A DNA stretch of 64,000 nt from Caballeronia sp. NK8 (GCF_018408855.1 NZ_AP024323.1:682001-746000); one strand, 5' to 3'; shown: positions 10,788 through 19,445, counted from the first letter of the stretch. Notes: generated by a model not told the origin, from the sequence alone. Program-made: numbers and translations.

Positions 10788-10934
10788 ATGAAACGATCGA
10801 TCGGAGTGACGATGCTCCTGATCGCGCTGGCGTTCGGGCTGGCCATCGGCACGACCGGTTGCGCGAGTGGCACGCAAAGTGCACCGAATTCATCGGGTGC
10901 GCCGCGCGGGCCGGCCGGCGGAGGCAGCTACTGA
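10788..10934 (+). CDS. small exported lipoprotein-like peptide (48 aa)
   Basis: MKRSIGVTMLLIALAFGLAI is a good signal sequence and is followed by GTTGCAS. The Cys at residue 25 could be lipidated, although the lipobox (TTGC) is imperfect. The remaining 23 residues are Gly/Ser/Pro-rich. An in-frame ATG at 10770 would add six residues. The stop TGA overlaps an ATG (TGATG), and a 16-codon frame then runs to the TTG start of the sigma factor gene, which suggests translational coupling. Function unknown; it probably belongs to the ECF regulon. Confidence 0.6.
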   Translation: MKRSIGVTMLLIALAFGLAIGTTGCASGTQSAPNSSGAPRGPAGGGSY

Positions 10935-10980
10935 TGGCGCGCGTCACCGACGCTTCGTACGGGCAAGCGAGGGCACGGCT

Positions 10981-11505
10981 TTGAGCTTCGAGAGCGATCT
11001 GCTCGCGCATCTGCCGCAGTTGCGCCGCTATGCGCGCGCGCTGACGGGCGATCGCGCGTGGGCCGACGATCTCGTGCAGGATGCGACCGAGCGCGCGCTC
11101 AACCGCGCGAAGTCGTTCCAGGCGGGCACGAACCTGAGAGCGTGGCTGTTTACGATCATGCGCAACCTGTATATCGACCAGTTGCGCGGGCGCCGCGATA
11201 TCGCCGTAGACGACGAAACCGCGCCCTGGCGTCAGATGGCCGCGCCGCGCGGGGAAGTCGACGGCCTCGTGCTGCGCGACGTGCAGCGCGCGCTTTACTG
11301 TCTGCCGGTCGAGCAGCGTGAGGTGATGCTGCTCGTGTGCGTCGAGGAAATGAGTTATCAGGAGGCATCCGTGGTGTTGAACGTGCCGACCGGAACCGTG
11401 ATGTCGCGCCTGTCCAGGGCGCGGGAGCATATGCGCGTTCTGCTCGGTGAGGAATCGGGCCGCAAGTCGTCGCCGTCGTCGCTGAAAGTGGTGAGCCGCT
11501 CATGA
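10981..11505 (+). CDS. ECF (sigma-70 family) RNA polymerase sigma factor
   Basis: 174 residues from a TTG start preceded by GAGGG at 7-nt spacing. Sigma region 2 is clear (LPQLRRYARALTGDRAWADDLVQDATERALNRAKSF, then LRAWLFTIMRNLYIDQLRGRR) and region 4 follows (LPVEQREVMLLVCVEEMSYQEASVVLNVPTGTVMSRLSRARE). ECF factors direct polymerase to a small envelope- or stress-related regulon. No ATG or GTG gives a better start: the longer open frame upstream is antisense-like Arg-rich sequence. The last codons overlap the anti-sigma gene by 4 nt (ATGA), showing co-translation with its presumed inhibitor. Confidence 0.9.
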   Translation: MSFESDLLAHLPQLRRYARALTGDRAWADDLVQDATERALNRAKSFQAGTNLRAWLFTIMRNLYIDQLRGRRDIAVDDETAPWRQMAAPRGEVDGLVLRDVQRALYCLPVEQREVMLLVCVEEMSYQEASVVLNVPTGTVMSRLSRAREHMRVLLGEESGRKSSPSSLKVVSRS

Positions 11506-12293
11506 CCAATCAAGACCGTCCATCCGAAGGCGGCGACCGTATGGGTCCGCCCAAACCCGATCGCGATCTGCAGGCGCTGTCCGCTTTCATCGACGACGAA
11601 CTGCATGGCGACGAGCGCGACGCCGTGGCCGAGCGCATCGCCAGCGATCCGGCCAGCGAGGCGACCGTCGCCGCGTATCGCGCGCAGGACAATGCGCTGC
11701 GCGCGATGTTCGCCGATCAGAGCGAACCGCAGGTCGTACGCCTGCGGCCGAGCAACCGCGAGCGTTATCTGATCGCGGCGTGTTTTATGGTCGTGGGTGT
11801 TGCGTGCGGATTCCTGCTGCACATGCTCGTGCCGGCGCTCGGCGACAAGCCGCGCTTCGCCGAGCGCGCGGATATCGCCTATGCGGTGTACGCGCCGGAG
11901 CAGCGGCACGCGGTGGAAGTGGCGGCGTCGCAGCAGGACCATCTCGTGACCTGGCTGTCGAAGCGGCTGAACCGCGCGGTGACGATTCCGTCGCTGGCGG
12001 AGTACGGCTTTCAGCTCGTCGGCGGGCGTCTGTTGCCGGATGAAGAGGGACCCGCCGCGCAGTTCATGTATCAGAACGCGGCCGGCGAACGGCTCACGCT
12101 TTACATGACGACGGCCACGATCAGACGCAACGACAGCAAGATTCGAACGCTCAAGGACGGCCAGCGCACGACGTTCTATTGGGCGTGGGATCGGGTCGGC
12201 TATGCGCTTTCGGGGCAGATCGGCGAAGCGAAGCTGCAGGCGATCGCCTATGACACCTGCAAGGAGCTTGGCGGCGATCCGAAGAGCTGGTGA
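11502..12293 (+). CDS. membrane-bound anti-sigma factor
   Basis: 263 residues. The N-terminal cytoplasmic part (about residues 20-75, LSAFIDDELHGDERDAVAERIASDPA) is of the anti-sigma type that clamps ECF factors. It has no HxxxCxxC zinc motif. One membrane helix lies at about residues 89-110 (YLIAACFMVVGVACGFLLHMLV), followed by a periplasmic domain of about 150 residues. The gene overlaps the sigma gene by 4 nt. In this family, release by an envelope or redox signal frees the sigma factor; the signal here is unknown. A strong terminator follows. Confidence 0.88.
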   Translation: MTNQDRPSEGGDRMGPPKPDRDLQALSAFIDDELHGDERDAVAERIASDPASEATVAAYRAQDNALRAMFADQSEPQVVRLRPSNRERYLIAACFMVVGVACGFLLHMLVPALGDKPRFAERADIAYAVYAPEQRHAVEVAASQQDHLVTWLSKRLNRAVTIPSLAEYGFQLVGGRLLPDEEGPAAQFMYQNAAGERLTLYMTTATIRRNDSKIRTLKDGQRTTFYWAWDRVGYALSGQIGEAKLQAIAYDTCKELGGDPKSW

Positions 12294-12321
12294 TTCCGCG
12301 TTACGTTTCGCGCGAACATAC

Positions 12322-12355
12322 AAAAGCCGCAGCGGTTCATTTCGCTGCGGCTTTT
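12322..12355 (+). terminator. rho-independent terminator after the sigma/anti-sigma genes
   Basis: AAAAGCCGCAGCG and CGCTGCGGCTTTT form a 13-bp stem with an 8-nt loop, A-rich on the left and T-rich on the right. It can serve the plus-strand operon and also the convergent minus-strand gene at 12373. Confidence 0.85.
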
Positions 12356-12372
12356 CTCATGCGCTATTCCGT

Positions 12373-12591
12373 TCAATAGTAGCGATGCGCAGGCGGCGCC
12401 GGATGATGATGACGCTCCCATTCCTGACGTTGCCAGTAACGATGGCCATCCCAGTAACGTTCGCCATGCCAGCCCACGGTCACGTGATGGGGCGGGGCGT
12501 GATGCACTTCCGCCGAAGCGACGTTTGCGAGGCCCATGCCCAGTGCGGCGGCAAGGGAAGCGATCAGCAGGCTCTTCTTCGTCTTGTTCAT
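12373..12591 (-). CDS. small secreted His/Tyr-rich protein (72 aa)
   Basis: MNKTKKSLLIASLAAALGMG followed by LANVASA is a typical Sec signal peptide (cleavage near residue 27). The mature 45 residues are rich in His, Trp, Arg and Tyr (VHHAPPHHVTVGWHGERYWDGHRYW, ending HHHPAPPAHRYY). That composition is seen in small uncharacterised periplasmic proteins and could bind metal, but no function is established. The ATG at 12591 has AGGAGCAAACCTC-type upstream bases with a usable ribosome site. It converges with the anti-sigma gene at the terminator and is followed upstream by another small His/Tyr-tailed protein gene. Confidence 0.65.
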   Translation of the reverse strand: MNKTKKSLLIASLAAALGMGLANVASAEVHHAPPHHVTVGWHGERYWDGHRYWQRQEWERHHHPAPPAHRYY

Positions 12592-12683
12592 GAGGTTTGC
12601 TCCTTGGTCGTTTGCTTTTCGATCGAAACCGCGATTCACGAGGGTGCAGTTTCGTGGTGTTTCAGTGTGGCTTCGGCAAGGCT

Positions 12684-12803
12684 TCAGTAGCGGTAGTAAT
12701 CCCGGTGATGGTGATACCCGCCATCGCCCGGCACGACGATGCAGCCCGATAGCGCGCTGCTCAGCACCACGCCCAACGCTGCAAGGATCGCTAGTTTCTT
12801 CAT
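12684..12803 (-). CDS. small lipoprotein with His/Tyr-rich tail (39 aa)
   Basis: MKKLAILAALGVVLSSALSGC is a complete lipoprotein signal with lipobox LSGC (Cys21). The 18-residue mature part ends in YHHHRDYYRY. GGAG lies upstream of the ATG at 12803. The gene is too small for confident family assignment. The similar His/Tyr-rich tail of the neighbour at 12373 suggests related roles, perhaps in the envelope. Confidence 0.6.
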   Translation of the reverse strand: MKKLAILAALGVVLSSALSGCIVVPGDGGYHHHRDYYRY

Positions 12804-12865
12804 GGGTTTCTCCGTGTGAATCCATGGAGACCAATGTAGCGGACCGCAAAATGACAAGCCGTGAT

Positions 12866-12881
12866 CGTTTGTAAGCAAACG
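12866..12881. promoter_or_regulatory. CGTTTG-N4-CAAACG inverted repeat upstream of the Rrf2 gene
   Basis: A perfect 6-bp dyad with spacer TAAG lies in the 184-bp divergent region between the small lipoprotein gene (minus) and the Rrf2 gene (plus). It could be an operator; no binding protein can be named from sequence. Confidence 0.35.
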
Positions 12882-12987
12882 TGTAACCTGAAATATTTAC
12901 GATGGGCGTATGTAAAAGCACGGCGGCCGTTGCACGCGGGCGCGCGACGCGTTATCCTAAACTACGATTCATCTTGTCGGAGTGAAT

Positions 12988-13512
12988 ATGTCCCATATCA
13001 GCACGGGCGTGGAGTACGCGTTGCACTGCATGCTCTATCTCGCGGAGCCGCCGCACGGCGTGCGCGAGGCGAGCGTGCGCGATCTCGCGGAATTGCAGGG
13101 CGTGCCGGCGGAGTATGTCGCCAAGCTCTTCACGAAGCTGCACAAGGCGGGGCTCGTCGTTGCGACCGAAGGCGCGCGCGGGGGTTTTGCGCTTGCGCGT
13201 CCGTCGCAGGAGATCAGCGTGCTCGATGTCGTCGATGCGATCGACGGCGACAAGGCGCTGTTCGATTGCCGCGAGATTCGCGCGCGTTGCGCGGTGTTCG
13301 GCGAGGACGCGCCGCCGTGGGCGACGAGCGGTGTGTGCGCCGTTCACGCTGTGATGAAGAACGCGGAGAAGCGCATGCGCGAGGCGTTGGCGGCGGATCG
13401 GCTGTCTGATCTTGCGAGCCGCATGCATGCGAAGGCGCCGCGTACGTTCGGACCACAGGTCGTCAAGTGGCTCGATGAGCGTACCGGTCAGCGGCGTGCT
13501 TCAAAGAATTAA
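12988..13512 (+). CDS. Rrf2-family transcriptional regulator with three Cys
   Basis: 174 residues. The N-terminal winged helix-turn-helix is standard for Rrf2 (STGVEYALHCMLYLAEPPHGVREASVRDLAELQGVPAEYVAKLFTKLHKAGLVVATEGARGGFALAR). Three Cys follow in the order C-X6-C-X15-C (DCREIRARC ... SGVC), where IscR, NsrR and RirA hold an Fe-S cluster, although the spacing is not that of IscR. It may sense iron-sulfur, redox or nitric oxide status. I prefer the ATG at 12988 (TCGGAG upstream) over the GTG two codons earlier. Its target is not shown by neighbours; divergent small envelope genes are possible targets. Confidence 0.88.
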   Translation: MSHISTGVEYALHCMLYLAEPPHGVREASVRDLAELQGVPAEYVAKLFTKLHKAGLVVATEGARGGFALARPSQEISVLDVVDAIDGDKALFDCREIRARCAVFGEDAPPWATSGVCAVHAVMKNAEKRMREALAADRLSDLASRMHAKAPRTFGPQVVKWLDERTGQRRASKN

Positions 13513-13569
13513 CTTGAAAGGGCTTTTGCTAAGGAATGCTATTTTCTAAGTTGAGGCAACCGTCAAGCA

Positions 13570-13992
13570 TCAACGCACGATCCTGGGCTTCATATTCGGC
13601 GTGAGCGAAACACCGACCACGCGACCATCTCGCACGCCGCAGCGACTGTCCACGCGCGTCCACTGCGCCTTGCCGCGCGCCTTCGCGAACGCGCGCATCA
13701 CGATGACCTGATCGACAGGAATCGGATTGCCGACACTAAAGATCGGAGTATCGTCGTCGATCTTCGCGGAGAGCACGCGCCGGTCGGGCACGATGAGCGT
13801 GTCGTACTTCGGCGCGTCTTCCACCCAGCGATCGAATGCCGCGACGCATTGCGCGACGGCCTCCGGCACGTGGAGCCTGGTCAGATACGCGTAATCCTCG
13901 GGCAGTTCCGGCGTTTCCTGCGCCTGAGCGAGCTGAAACATCGACGCCGACAGCGCGAGCGCAAACAAGGCGGGAGCAAGAGTGTTCTTCAT
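13570..13992 (-). CDS. secreted protein of unknown function (140 aa)
   Basis: The sequence MKNTLAPALFALALSASMFQ followed by LAQAQ is a Sec signal (cleavage near residue 24). The mature domain has two Cys (AQCVAAF and DSRCGVRDGRVVG) that could pair, and ends in a basic segment NMKPRIVR. I do not recognise the family. The ATG at 13992 is fixed by the signal peptide; the open frame continues upstream without signal-like character. It lies convergent with the Rrf2 gene, with only a short non-coding gap. Confidence 0.7.
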   Translation of the reverse strand: MKNTLAPALFALALSASMFQLAQAQETPELPEDYAYLTRLHVPEAVAQCVAAFDRWVEDAPKYDTLIVPDRRVLSAKIDDDTPIFSVGNPIPVDQVIVMRAFAKARGKAQWTRVDSRCGVRDGRVVGVSLTPNMKPRIVR

Positions 13993-14175
13993 GCGATGGG
14001 CGATGGCAAAAGGGGCGTTCGGGCAGACACGGACGCCTGCGCAGGAATGGCGCGAAGTATACCGTGTGAAGTTTTGTGACGTCGAGCGAATAGCGCATTT
14101 CGAATGCCGATCGAAAGCATTGCGCGCCGCGTTGTATCCTTTGATGCGGATGAACACACTTCGACGAGGTGCGCG

Positions 14176-14736
14176 ATGAAAGCGGTGCGATGGTCGCAAC
14201 AGGACGGCACGGGGCTCGAGCATCTCGTTCTGAACGAGACGCGCGATGGCGTCGTGACAGAAAGCGCGGTCGTGGGCGAAGACGAGTCGCATCCCTTCGG
14301 CCTCGTGTATCGGATCGAGTGCGATGCGCGCTGGCAGGTCACGCGTCTCGCGCTGAAGCTCGCGGGCGGCGCGACGCTCGATCTGCATCGAAGAGATGGC
14401 GACAACGGCGACGCCCACGCATGGAGCGATGCGAACGGCGAGCCGCAGGAGCTGCTGCGCGGCTGCATCGACGTGGACATCACCGCGACGCCTTTCACCA
14501 ACACGTTGCCAATCCGCCGGCTGCAACTCGAGCGCGGCGAGCGGCGCGTGATTCGCGTCGTCTACGTGCGCGTGCCGGAACTCAGCGTGAGCGCGGTCGA
14601 ACAGGCGTACACGTGCATCGAGCTGAATCATCGCTATCGTTACGAAGGGCTCGATACGGGCTTCACGGCGGACATCACCGTCGACGAAAGCGGCCTCGTG
14701 CTCGACTATCCGGGCCTGTACAAGCGCGTCGTGTGA
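14176..14736 (+). CDS. putative glycolipid-binding domain protein (PF06475-like)
   Basis: 186 residues without a signal peptide. The sequence has the pattern of the DUF1089/putative glycolipid-binding family: MKAVRWSQQDGTGLEHLVL at the start, VYRIECDARWQVTRLALKL in the middle and DYPGLYKRVV at the end. The ATG at 14176 has GAGGTGCGCG before it, and the 24 upstream in-frame codons are not homologous. The biochemical role is not established in the family. It sits 33 bp upstream of selD on the same strand and may be co-transcribed. Confidence 0.8.
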   Translation: MKAVRWSQQDGTGLEHLVLNETRDGVVTESAVVGEDESHPFGLVYRIECDARWQVTRLALKLAGGATLDLHRRDGDNGDAHAWSDANGEPQELLRGCIDVDITATPFTNTLPIRRLQLERGERRVIRVVYVRVPELSVSAVEQAYTCIELNHRYRYEGLDTGFTADITVDESGLVLDYPGLYKRVV

Positions 14737-14769
14737 GCTACTCTAACGCCTCAAACTGACTTTCAAACG

Positions 14770-15816
14770 ATGAACGATACGACTTCCCCCCGTCTCACGA
14801 GCCTTTCCCACGGCGGCGGCTGCGGCTGCAAGATCGCGCCCGGCGTGCTCGCCGATCTGCTCAAACGCGCGACGCCGCTGCCCGCGTTTCCGAATCTTCT
14901 CGTCGGCAACGACACCGCCGACGACGCCGCCGTCTACCAACTCAACGACGAACAGGCAATCGTCGCGACGACGGACTTCTTCATGCCGATCGTCGACGAT
15001 CCGTTCGACTTCGGCCGCATCGCCGCGACCAACGCGCTCTCCGATGTCTACGCGATGGGCGGCAAGCCGATACTCGCGCTCGCGCTCGTCGGCATGCCGA
15101 TCAACGTGCTGCCGCATGAAGTGATCGCGCAGATTCTGAAGGGCGGGGAAGCGGTGTGCGCGCAAGCGGGCATTCCGGTGGCGGGCGGCCATTCGATCGA
15201 TTCCGTCGAGCCGATCTACGGGCTCGCGGCGCTCGGCATCGTGCATCCGTCGCGCGTGAAGCGCAACGCCGCCGCGCGCGCGGGCGATGTGCTCGTGCTC
15301 GGCAAGCCGCTCGGCGTCGGCGTGCTGTCGGCGGCGCTGAAGAAGGACAAGCTCGACGCGGCGGGTTACAAAGCGATGATCGACGCGACGACCAAGCTCA
15401 ACCGGCCCGGCGCGGAACTCGCGCAACTGGACGCCGTGCACGCGCTCACCGATGTCACCGGCTTCGGTCTGCTCGGCCACACGCTCGAACTCGCGCGCGG
15501 CGCGAAGCTGACGGCGCGCATCCGCTATGCGGACCTGCCGTGGCTGCCGCAGGTGCGCGAGTTCGTCAGCGCGGGCATCTACACGGGCGCATCGGGACGT
15601 AACTGGGCCGCGTATGGCAACGATATCTCGTTGAACATCGAAGGCGACGAGGCCCGCGCCTTGCTCACCGATCCGCAAACATCGGGCGGCCTGCTCGTAT
15701 CGTGCGCGCCGCAAGCCGTGAACGACGTGCTCGCGATCTTCCGCGCCGACGGCTTCGACGATGCGGCGGTCATCGGCGAGATGATGGATGGCCCGAGCCG
15801 CGTCGACGTGATCTGA
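14770..15816 (+). CDS. selD: selenide, water dikinase (selenophosphate synthetase)
   Basis: 348 residues, the normal SelD length. The N-terminal catalytic loop HGGGCGCKIAPG places the essential Cys and Lys at C18 and K21, so this is a Cys rather than a selenocysteine form. The ATP/metal-binding Asp residues appear in GNDTADDAAVYQL and TTDFFMPIVDDPFDFGRIAATNALSDVYAMGGKP. The enzyme makes selenophosphate from selenide and ATP for tRNA selenouridine or selenocysteine synthesis. No selA, selB or mnmH lies beside it; the next gene, 16 bp downstream, is a metal transporter. Confidence 0.93.
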   Translation: MNDTTSPRLTSLSHGGGCGCKIAPGVLADLLKRATPLPAFPNLLVGNDTADDAAVYQLNDEQAIVATTDFFMPIVDDPFDFGRIAATNALSDVYAMGGKPILALALVGMPINVLPHEVIAQILKGGEAVCAQAGIPVAGGHSIDSVEPIYGLAALGIVHPSRVKRNAAARAGDVLVLGKPLGVGVLSAALKKDKLDAAGYKAMIDATTKLNRPGAELAQLDAVHALTDVTGFGLLGHTLELARGAKLTARIRYADLPWLPQVREFVSAGIYTGASGRNWAAYGNDISLNIEGDEARALLTDPQTSGGLLVSCAPQAVNDVLAIFRADGFDDAAVIGEMMDGPSRVDVI

Positions 15817-15832
15817 GCGAAGATAAAAGCGC

Positions 15833-16759
15833 ATGAAGGAAGAATCCCCGAAAGCCATTTTCTACGCGCTCGCCGCGAACTTCGGCATTGCCGTCTGCAA
15901 GTTCGGTGCGGCGGCTTATACCGGTTCCGGCGCGATGTTCGCCGAAGCCATCCATTCCACCGCCGATTGCGGCAATCAGTTGCTGCTACTGTTCGGCCTG
16001 AAGCGCGCGCAGCAGCCCGCCAACGCGCTGCATCCGCTCGGCTCGGGGCGCGAGATCTATTTCTATGCGCTGATCGTCGCGCTCCTGCTGTTCTTCGTCG
16101 GCGGAGCGTTCTCGGTTTATGAAGGCGCGCATCGGCTGCTGCATCACGAACCGTTGTCGAATCCGCTCGTCGCGCTCGTGATTCTCGGCGTGTCGGTCGT
16201 GCTGGAGGCGTTCTCGCTCGCGGGCGCGATCCGCGAGATTCGCAAGGGCGCGCCGAACAAGACCTTATGGCGATGGTTCCGCGAAACGCGTGAGTCGGAA
16301 CTGCTGGTCGTCGCGGGCGAGGATGTCGCCGCGCTGCTCGGTCTCGCGATCGCGTTCGCGGCTGTGCTCATGACGATGCTCACCGGCAATCCGGCCTACG
16401 ATGCCGCGGGTTCGATCGGCGTGGGCGTGCTGTTGATGGTCGTCGCGTATCTCGTCGCGCGTGAAGTGAAGTCGATGATCGTCGGCGAATCCGCGAGTCC
16501 CGAAGTGCGCAAGGCAATCGATGCACACTTGAATGCGCGTCCCGAGATCACGCGCATCATCAGCCTCATCACGCTGCAATGGGGCAAACACGTGGTCGTC
16601 GCGGTGCAGGCCGAGATGATCGACTACGCCAGCGGACGCGCGATGATCGATGCGATCAACGTCATCGAAGAAGATCTGCAGCGTGCGTTTCCGCAAGTGC
16701 GCTGGGTGTTTTTCGAACCCGATATTGCGCGCGATCGCGATCAACCGGCGACGCTCTGA
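15833..16759 (+). CDS. cation diffusion facilitator (CDF) family transporter
   Basis: 308 residues with about six membrane helices followed by a cytoplasmic metallochaperone-like domain from about residue 215. The metal-site motif in helix 2 is FAEAIHSTADCGNQ (H-x3-D), and helix 5 carries the paired acidic site as GEDVAALLG, with ED where many CDF proteins have HD. CDF exporters exchange Zn2+, Fe2+, Mn2+ or Co2+ for protons; the altered site leaves selectivity open. It starts 16 bp after selD, so both are likely one transcript. Confidence 0.9.
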   Translation: MKEESPKAIFYALAANFGIAVCKFGAAAYTGSGAMFAEAIHSTADCGNQLLLLFGLKRAQQPANALHPLGSGREIYFYALIVALLLFFVGGAFSVYEGAHRLLHHEPLSNPLVALVILGVSVVLEAFSLAGAIREIRKGAPNKTLWRWFRETRESELLVVAGEDVAALLGLAIAFAAVLMTMLTGNPAYDAAGSIGVGVLLMVVAYLVAREVKSMIVGESASPEVRKAIDAHLNARPEITRIISLITLQWGKHVVVAVQAEMIDYASGRAMIDAINVIEEDLQRAFPQVRWVFFEPDIARDRDQPATL

Positions 16760-16895
16760 TTCACACAGCGCACACAGAGCAGGCGCGCCACGTGCTACCG
16801 GGACCGTTTCTGCCGCGCTGTCGGCATCGCGCTAGCATATGGCGTGCGCGTCGTCCGCATCGAGTCCCTGACATTTCGTGATCTTCATCCGACAT

Positions 16896-19445
16896 ATGCG
16901 CAAATTGCTCCTTGCTGTGCTGCTCGTCGTCGTGTCGAGCGTCTTACCTATCCTTTCGCAGTCCTGCTTCGCCGCAGCCGATGCCGCGCAGCACGCGTCG
17001 CAGCCAGCCGTCGCGCTGACGCCGCAACAGGCGCGCGACGCCCTCTCGGTGCTCAACGATCCAGCGCGCCGCTCGCAGGTCGCGGACACGCTGCGCGCCA
17101 TTGCGGCAGCCGGCGCGCTGGCCGCGCCCGCGAGCGCGCCGCAGTCCGCATCGACGGCGGCCGCGACGCCCGCATCGGGCGCGTCCAGCGTGCTCGCGCA
17201 TTCGCTGACCGCGAACGGTCTCGCATCGCAATTGTCGCGGCAGGCGGGGCACTGGCTCGTGCAGATCGGCGGAGGACTGCGGCATTCGACCGTCGCGCTG
17301 CTCGATTTCGGCTCGGTGACGTCATGGTGGCGCGACCGCACATCGACCGATGGCGGACGCGCGCTCATCGGGCACGTCGCATGGACCGTGCTGGCGTCGC
17401 TGTTACCCGCGCTGCTGCTCGAATTCCTGTGCTCGCGGCTGCTCAGGCGGCCACGCGCGCGGATCGCGGCGCGGGGCGTCGCCGATGCGGAGGAGCAGGA
17501 CCCGGACCTCGTGCGCCAGCAACGCGCCGCCGAGCGCGCGGAAGACGCCGCCGAGCGAAGCGGCGACGAAACCGCGCTGCATCTCGCCGAACGCAATGTC
17601 GACAGTGCGCGCGGTCAGCGTCATGCGGCGCGTCACTGGACGCTGCTGCAACGCCTGCCGAGCGCGCTGCTGTACGGCTTGCTGTCGCTCGTTCCGCTGG
17701 TCGTGTTCATCGCTGCCGTCACGCTGCTGATGTCGGTTTTCATCGACGACAACACGCTCGAAGCGCACGTCGCGGGCTCGCTCATCGACGTTTATCTCGT
17801 GTGCCGCGCGATCGTCATCGTGAGCGGCTTCTTCGTCGCGCCGCGTGCGCCCGGCCTGCGTCTCATCCAGATGCGCGATGTCTACGCGACGTACACGCAT
17901 CGCTGGGTGTACCGCATCGTGTGCGTCGCGGGCGCGGGCCTCGCGCTCGCCAACGCGGCCGAGCCGCTCGGGTTGTCCGGAGACGCGCGCATCGCGATTA
18001 CGAAGGCCGTGCTGCTGGTCGTGCATGTGATGATCGCGTACATGATCTTCGAATGCCGCACGCCGGTGGCCGAGCGCATTCGCGGCGGCTCGCGGGCGAA
18101 CCGTTCCTTCAGGCTCTTCGGCAACTGGGTGGCCGATGTCTGGGCGGGCGTCGCGATCTTCTTCGTGCTCGCGCTCTGGTTCGTGTGGGCGCTCGACGTG
18201 CAGAACGGCTACCGGACGCTCTTTCATCTGGGCGGGCTGTCGCTGCTCGTGCTCGTCGCCGCGCGCGTGGTGGCGATCGTCGCGTTCGGCGCGCTCGGGC
18301 GCCTGTTCCATCGCGAAGACGAGGACGATTTCGCCGGCCAGTCGATCCTGCGCCGCCGCGCGTATCGCTATTACCCGGTGTTGCGGCGTGTCGTGCAGGC
18401 GCTCATTTCGGTCGTCACGGTGATCGCGCTCCTGCAGGTATGGCACATCGACATCGTGCATTTCTTCACGTCGGGCGGGGTCGGCAACCGGCTCGCGTCG
18501 GCGCTCGTCACGATCGTGTTCGCCGCCCTGTTCGCCGTGCTCGTGTGGGAGGCGGCCAACATCGCGGTCGAGCAGCGGCTCGAGCAATGGACCGCGAGCG
18601 GCGAGCGTGTGCGCGCCGCGCGCCTGCGCACGCTGCTGCCGATGATGCGCACCGGCCTGTTCATCGTGATCGCGATGGTCGTCGTCCTGACGGGGCTCTC
18701 GGAGATCGGCGTGAACACCGCGCCTTTGCTCGCGAGCGCGAGCATCTTCGGCGTGGCGCTCGGCTTCGGCTCGCAGAAGCTCGTGCAGGATCTCATCACC
18801 GGCATTTTCCTGTTGATGGAAAACGCGATGCAGGTCGGCGACTGGGTGACGCTCGCGGGCGTCTCGGGCACGGTCGAATATCTGTCGATCCGCACGGTGC
18901 GCCTGCGCGGCGGCGACGGCTCGCTCTACACGGTGCCGTTCAGCTCGGTGTCGACGGTGAACAACACGAATCGCGGCATCGGCAACGCTGCGGTGCGCGT
19001 GTCGATCGCGCTCGGCCAGGATGTCGATCTCGCGATCTCCACGCTGAAGGAAATCGGCGCGGCGTTGCGCAATGACGAAGCGTTCCGCGACGGCATTCTC
19101 TCCGACTTCAGCTTCTGGGGCGTCGATGCCGTCGATGGCTCGACCGTCACGCTCGCCGGCCAGATTCAATGCCGCGACAGCGCGCGCTGGCCGGTGCAGC
19201 GCGAGTTCAACCGGCGCATTCTCAACGAGTTCACGGCGCGCGGCATCGAGATCGCGAATCCGCAGCGCAATTTCGTGATCGTGAACGGCGGCGATCAGGC
19301 GCCCGTGCCGGATGCGGACGAAGCCGGCGCGGATCAGCGCGGCGAGCCGTCGAAGGCCGCGCAGCATCCGACGAACGAGGCGGCGGGTTCGGCGAACGTC
19401 GCCTCGAATGCGCCGCCGCCACGGGCCTCGCAAGGCGGGTCGTGA
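16896..19445 (+). CDS. large MscS-family mechanosensitive ion channel
   Basis: 849 residues from ATG 16896 (a GTG 18 bp earlier is possible). A signal peptide (MRKLLLAVLLVVVSSVLPIL) leads into a periplasmic domain of about 150 residues. Multiple membrane helices follow between residues 160 and 630, with a charged coiled stretch rich in Glu/Arg near 195-240. The C-terminal MscS core is clear: pore helix TAPLLASASIFGVALGFG, SQKLVQDLITGIFLLMEN, beta domain VGDWVTLAGVSGTVEYLSIRTVRLR, and the alpha/beta end. It resembles YbiO/YnaI-type large channels that relieve osmotic down-shock. The last 60 residues are Ala/Asp/Ser-rich and probably disordered. Confidence 0.88.
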   Translation: MRKLLLAVLLVVVSSVLPILSQSCFAAADAAQHASQPAVALTPQQARDALSVLNDPARRSQVADTLRAIAAAGALAAPASAPQSASTAAATPASGASSVLAHSLTANGLASQLSRQAGHWLVQIGGGLRHSTVALLDFGSVTSWWRDRTSTDGGRALIGHVAWTVLASLLPALLLEFLCSRLLRRPRARIAARGVADAEEQDPDLVRQQRAAERAEDAAERSGDETALHLAERNVDSARGQRHAARHWTLLQRLPSALLYGLLSLVPLVVFIAAVTLLMSVFIDDNTLEAHVAGSLIDVYLVCRAIVIVSGFFVAPRAPGLRLIQMRDVYATYTHRWVYRIVCVAGAGLALANAAEPLGLSGDARIAITKAVLLVVHVMIAYMIFECRTPVAERIRGGSRANRSFRLFGNWVADVWAGVAIFFVLALWFVWALDVQNGYRTLFHLGGLSLLVLVAARVVAIVAFGALGRLFHREDEDDFAGQSILRRRAYRYYPVLRRVVQALISVVTVIALLQVWHIDIVHFFTSGGVGNRLASALVTIVFAALFAVLVWEAANIAVEQRLEQWTASGERVRAARLRTLLPMMRTGLFIVIAMVVVLTGLSEIGVNTAPLLASASIFGVALGFGSQKLVQDLITGIFLLMENAMQVGDWVTLAGVSGTVEYLSIRTVRLRGGDGSLYTVPFSSVSTVNNTNRGIGNAAVRVSIALGQDVDLAISTLKEIGAALRNDEAFRDGILSDFSFWGVDAVDGSTVTLAGQIQCRDSARWPVQREFNRRILNEFTARGIEIANPQRNFVIVNGGDQAPVPDADEAGADQRGEPSKAAQHPTNEAAGSANVASNAPPPRASQGGS

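Noticed and set aside
17403..19433. 676-codon open frame on the minus strand opposite the MscS gene
   Set aside because: Arg/His/Asp-rich low-complexity shadow of the high-GC MscS gene; no domain or ribosome site.
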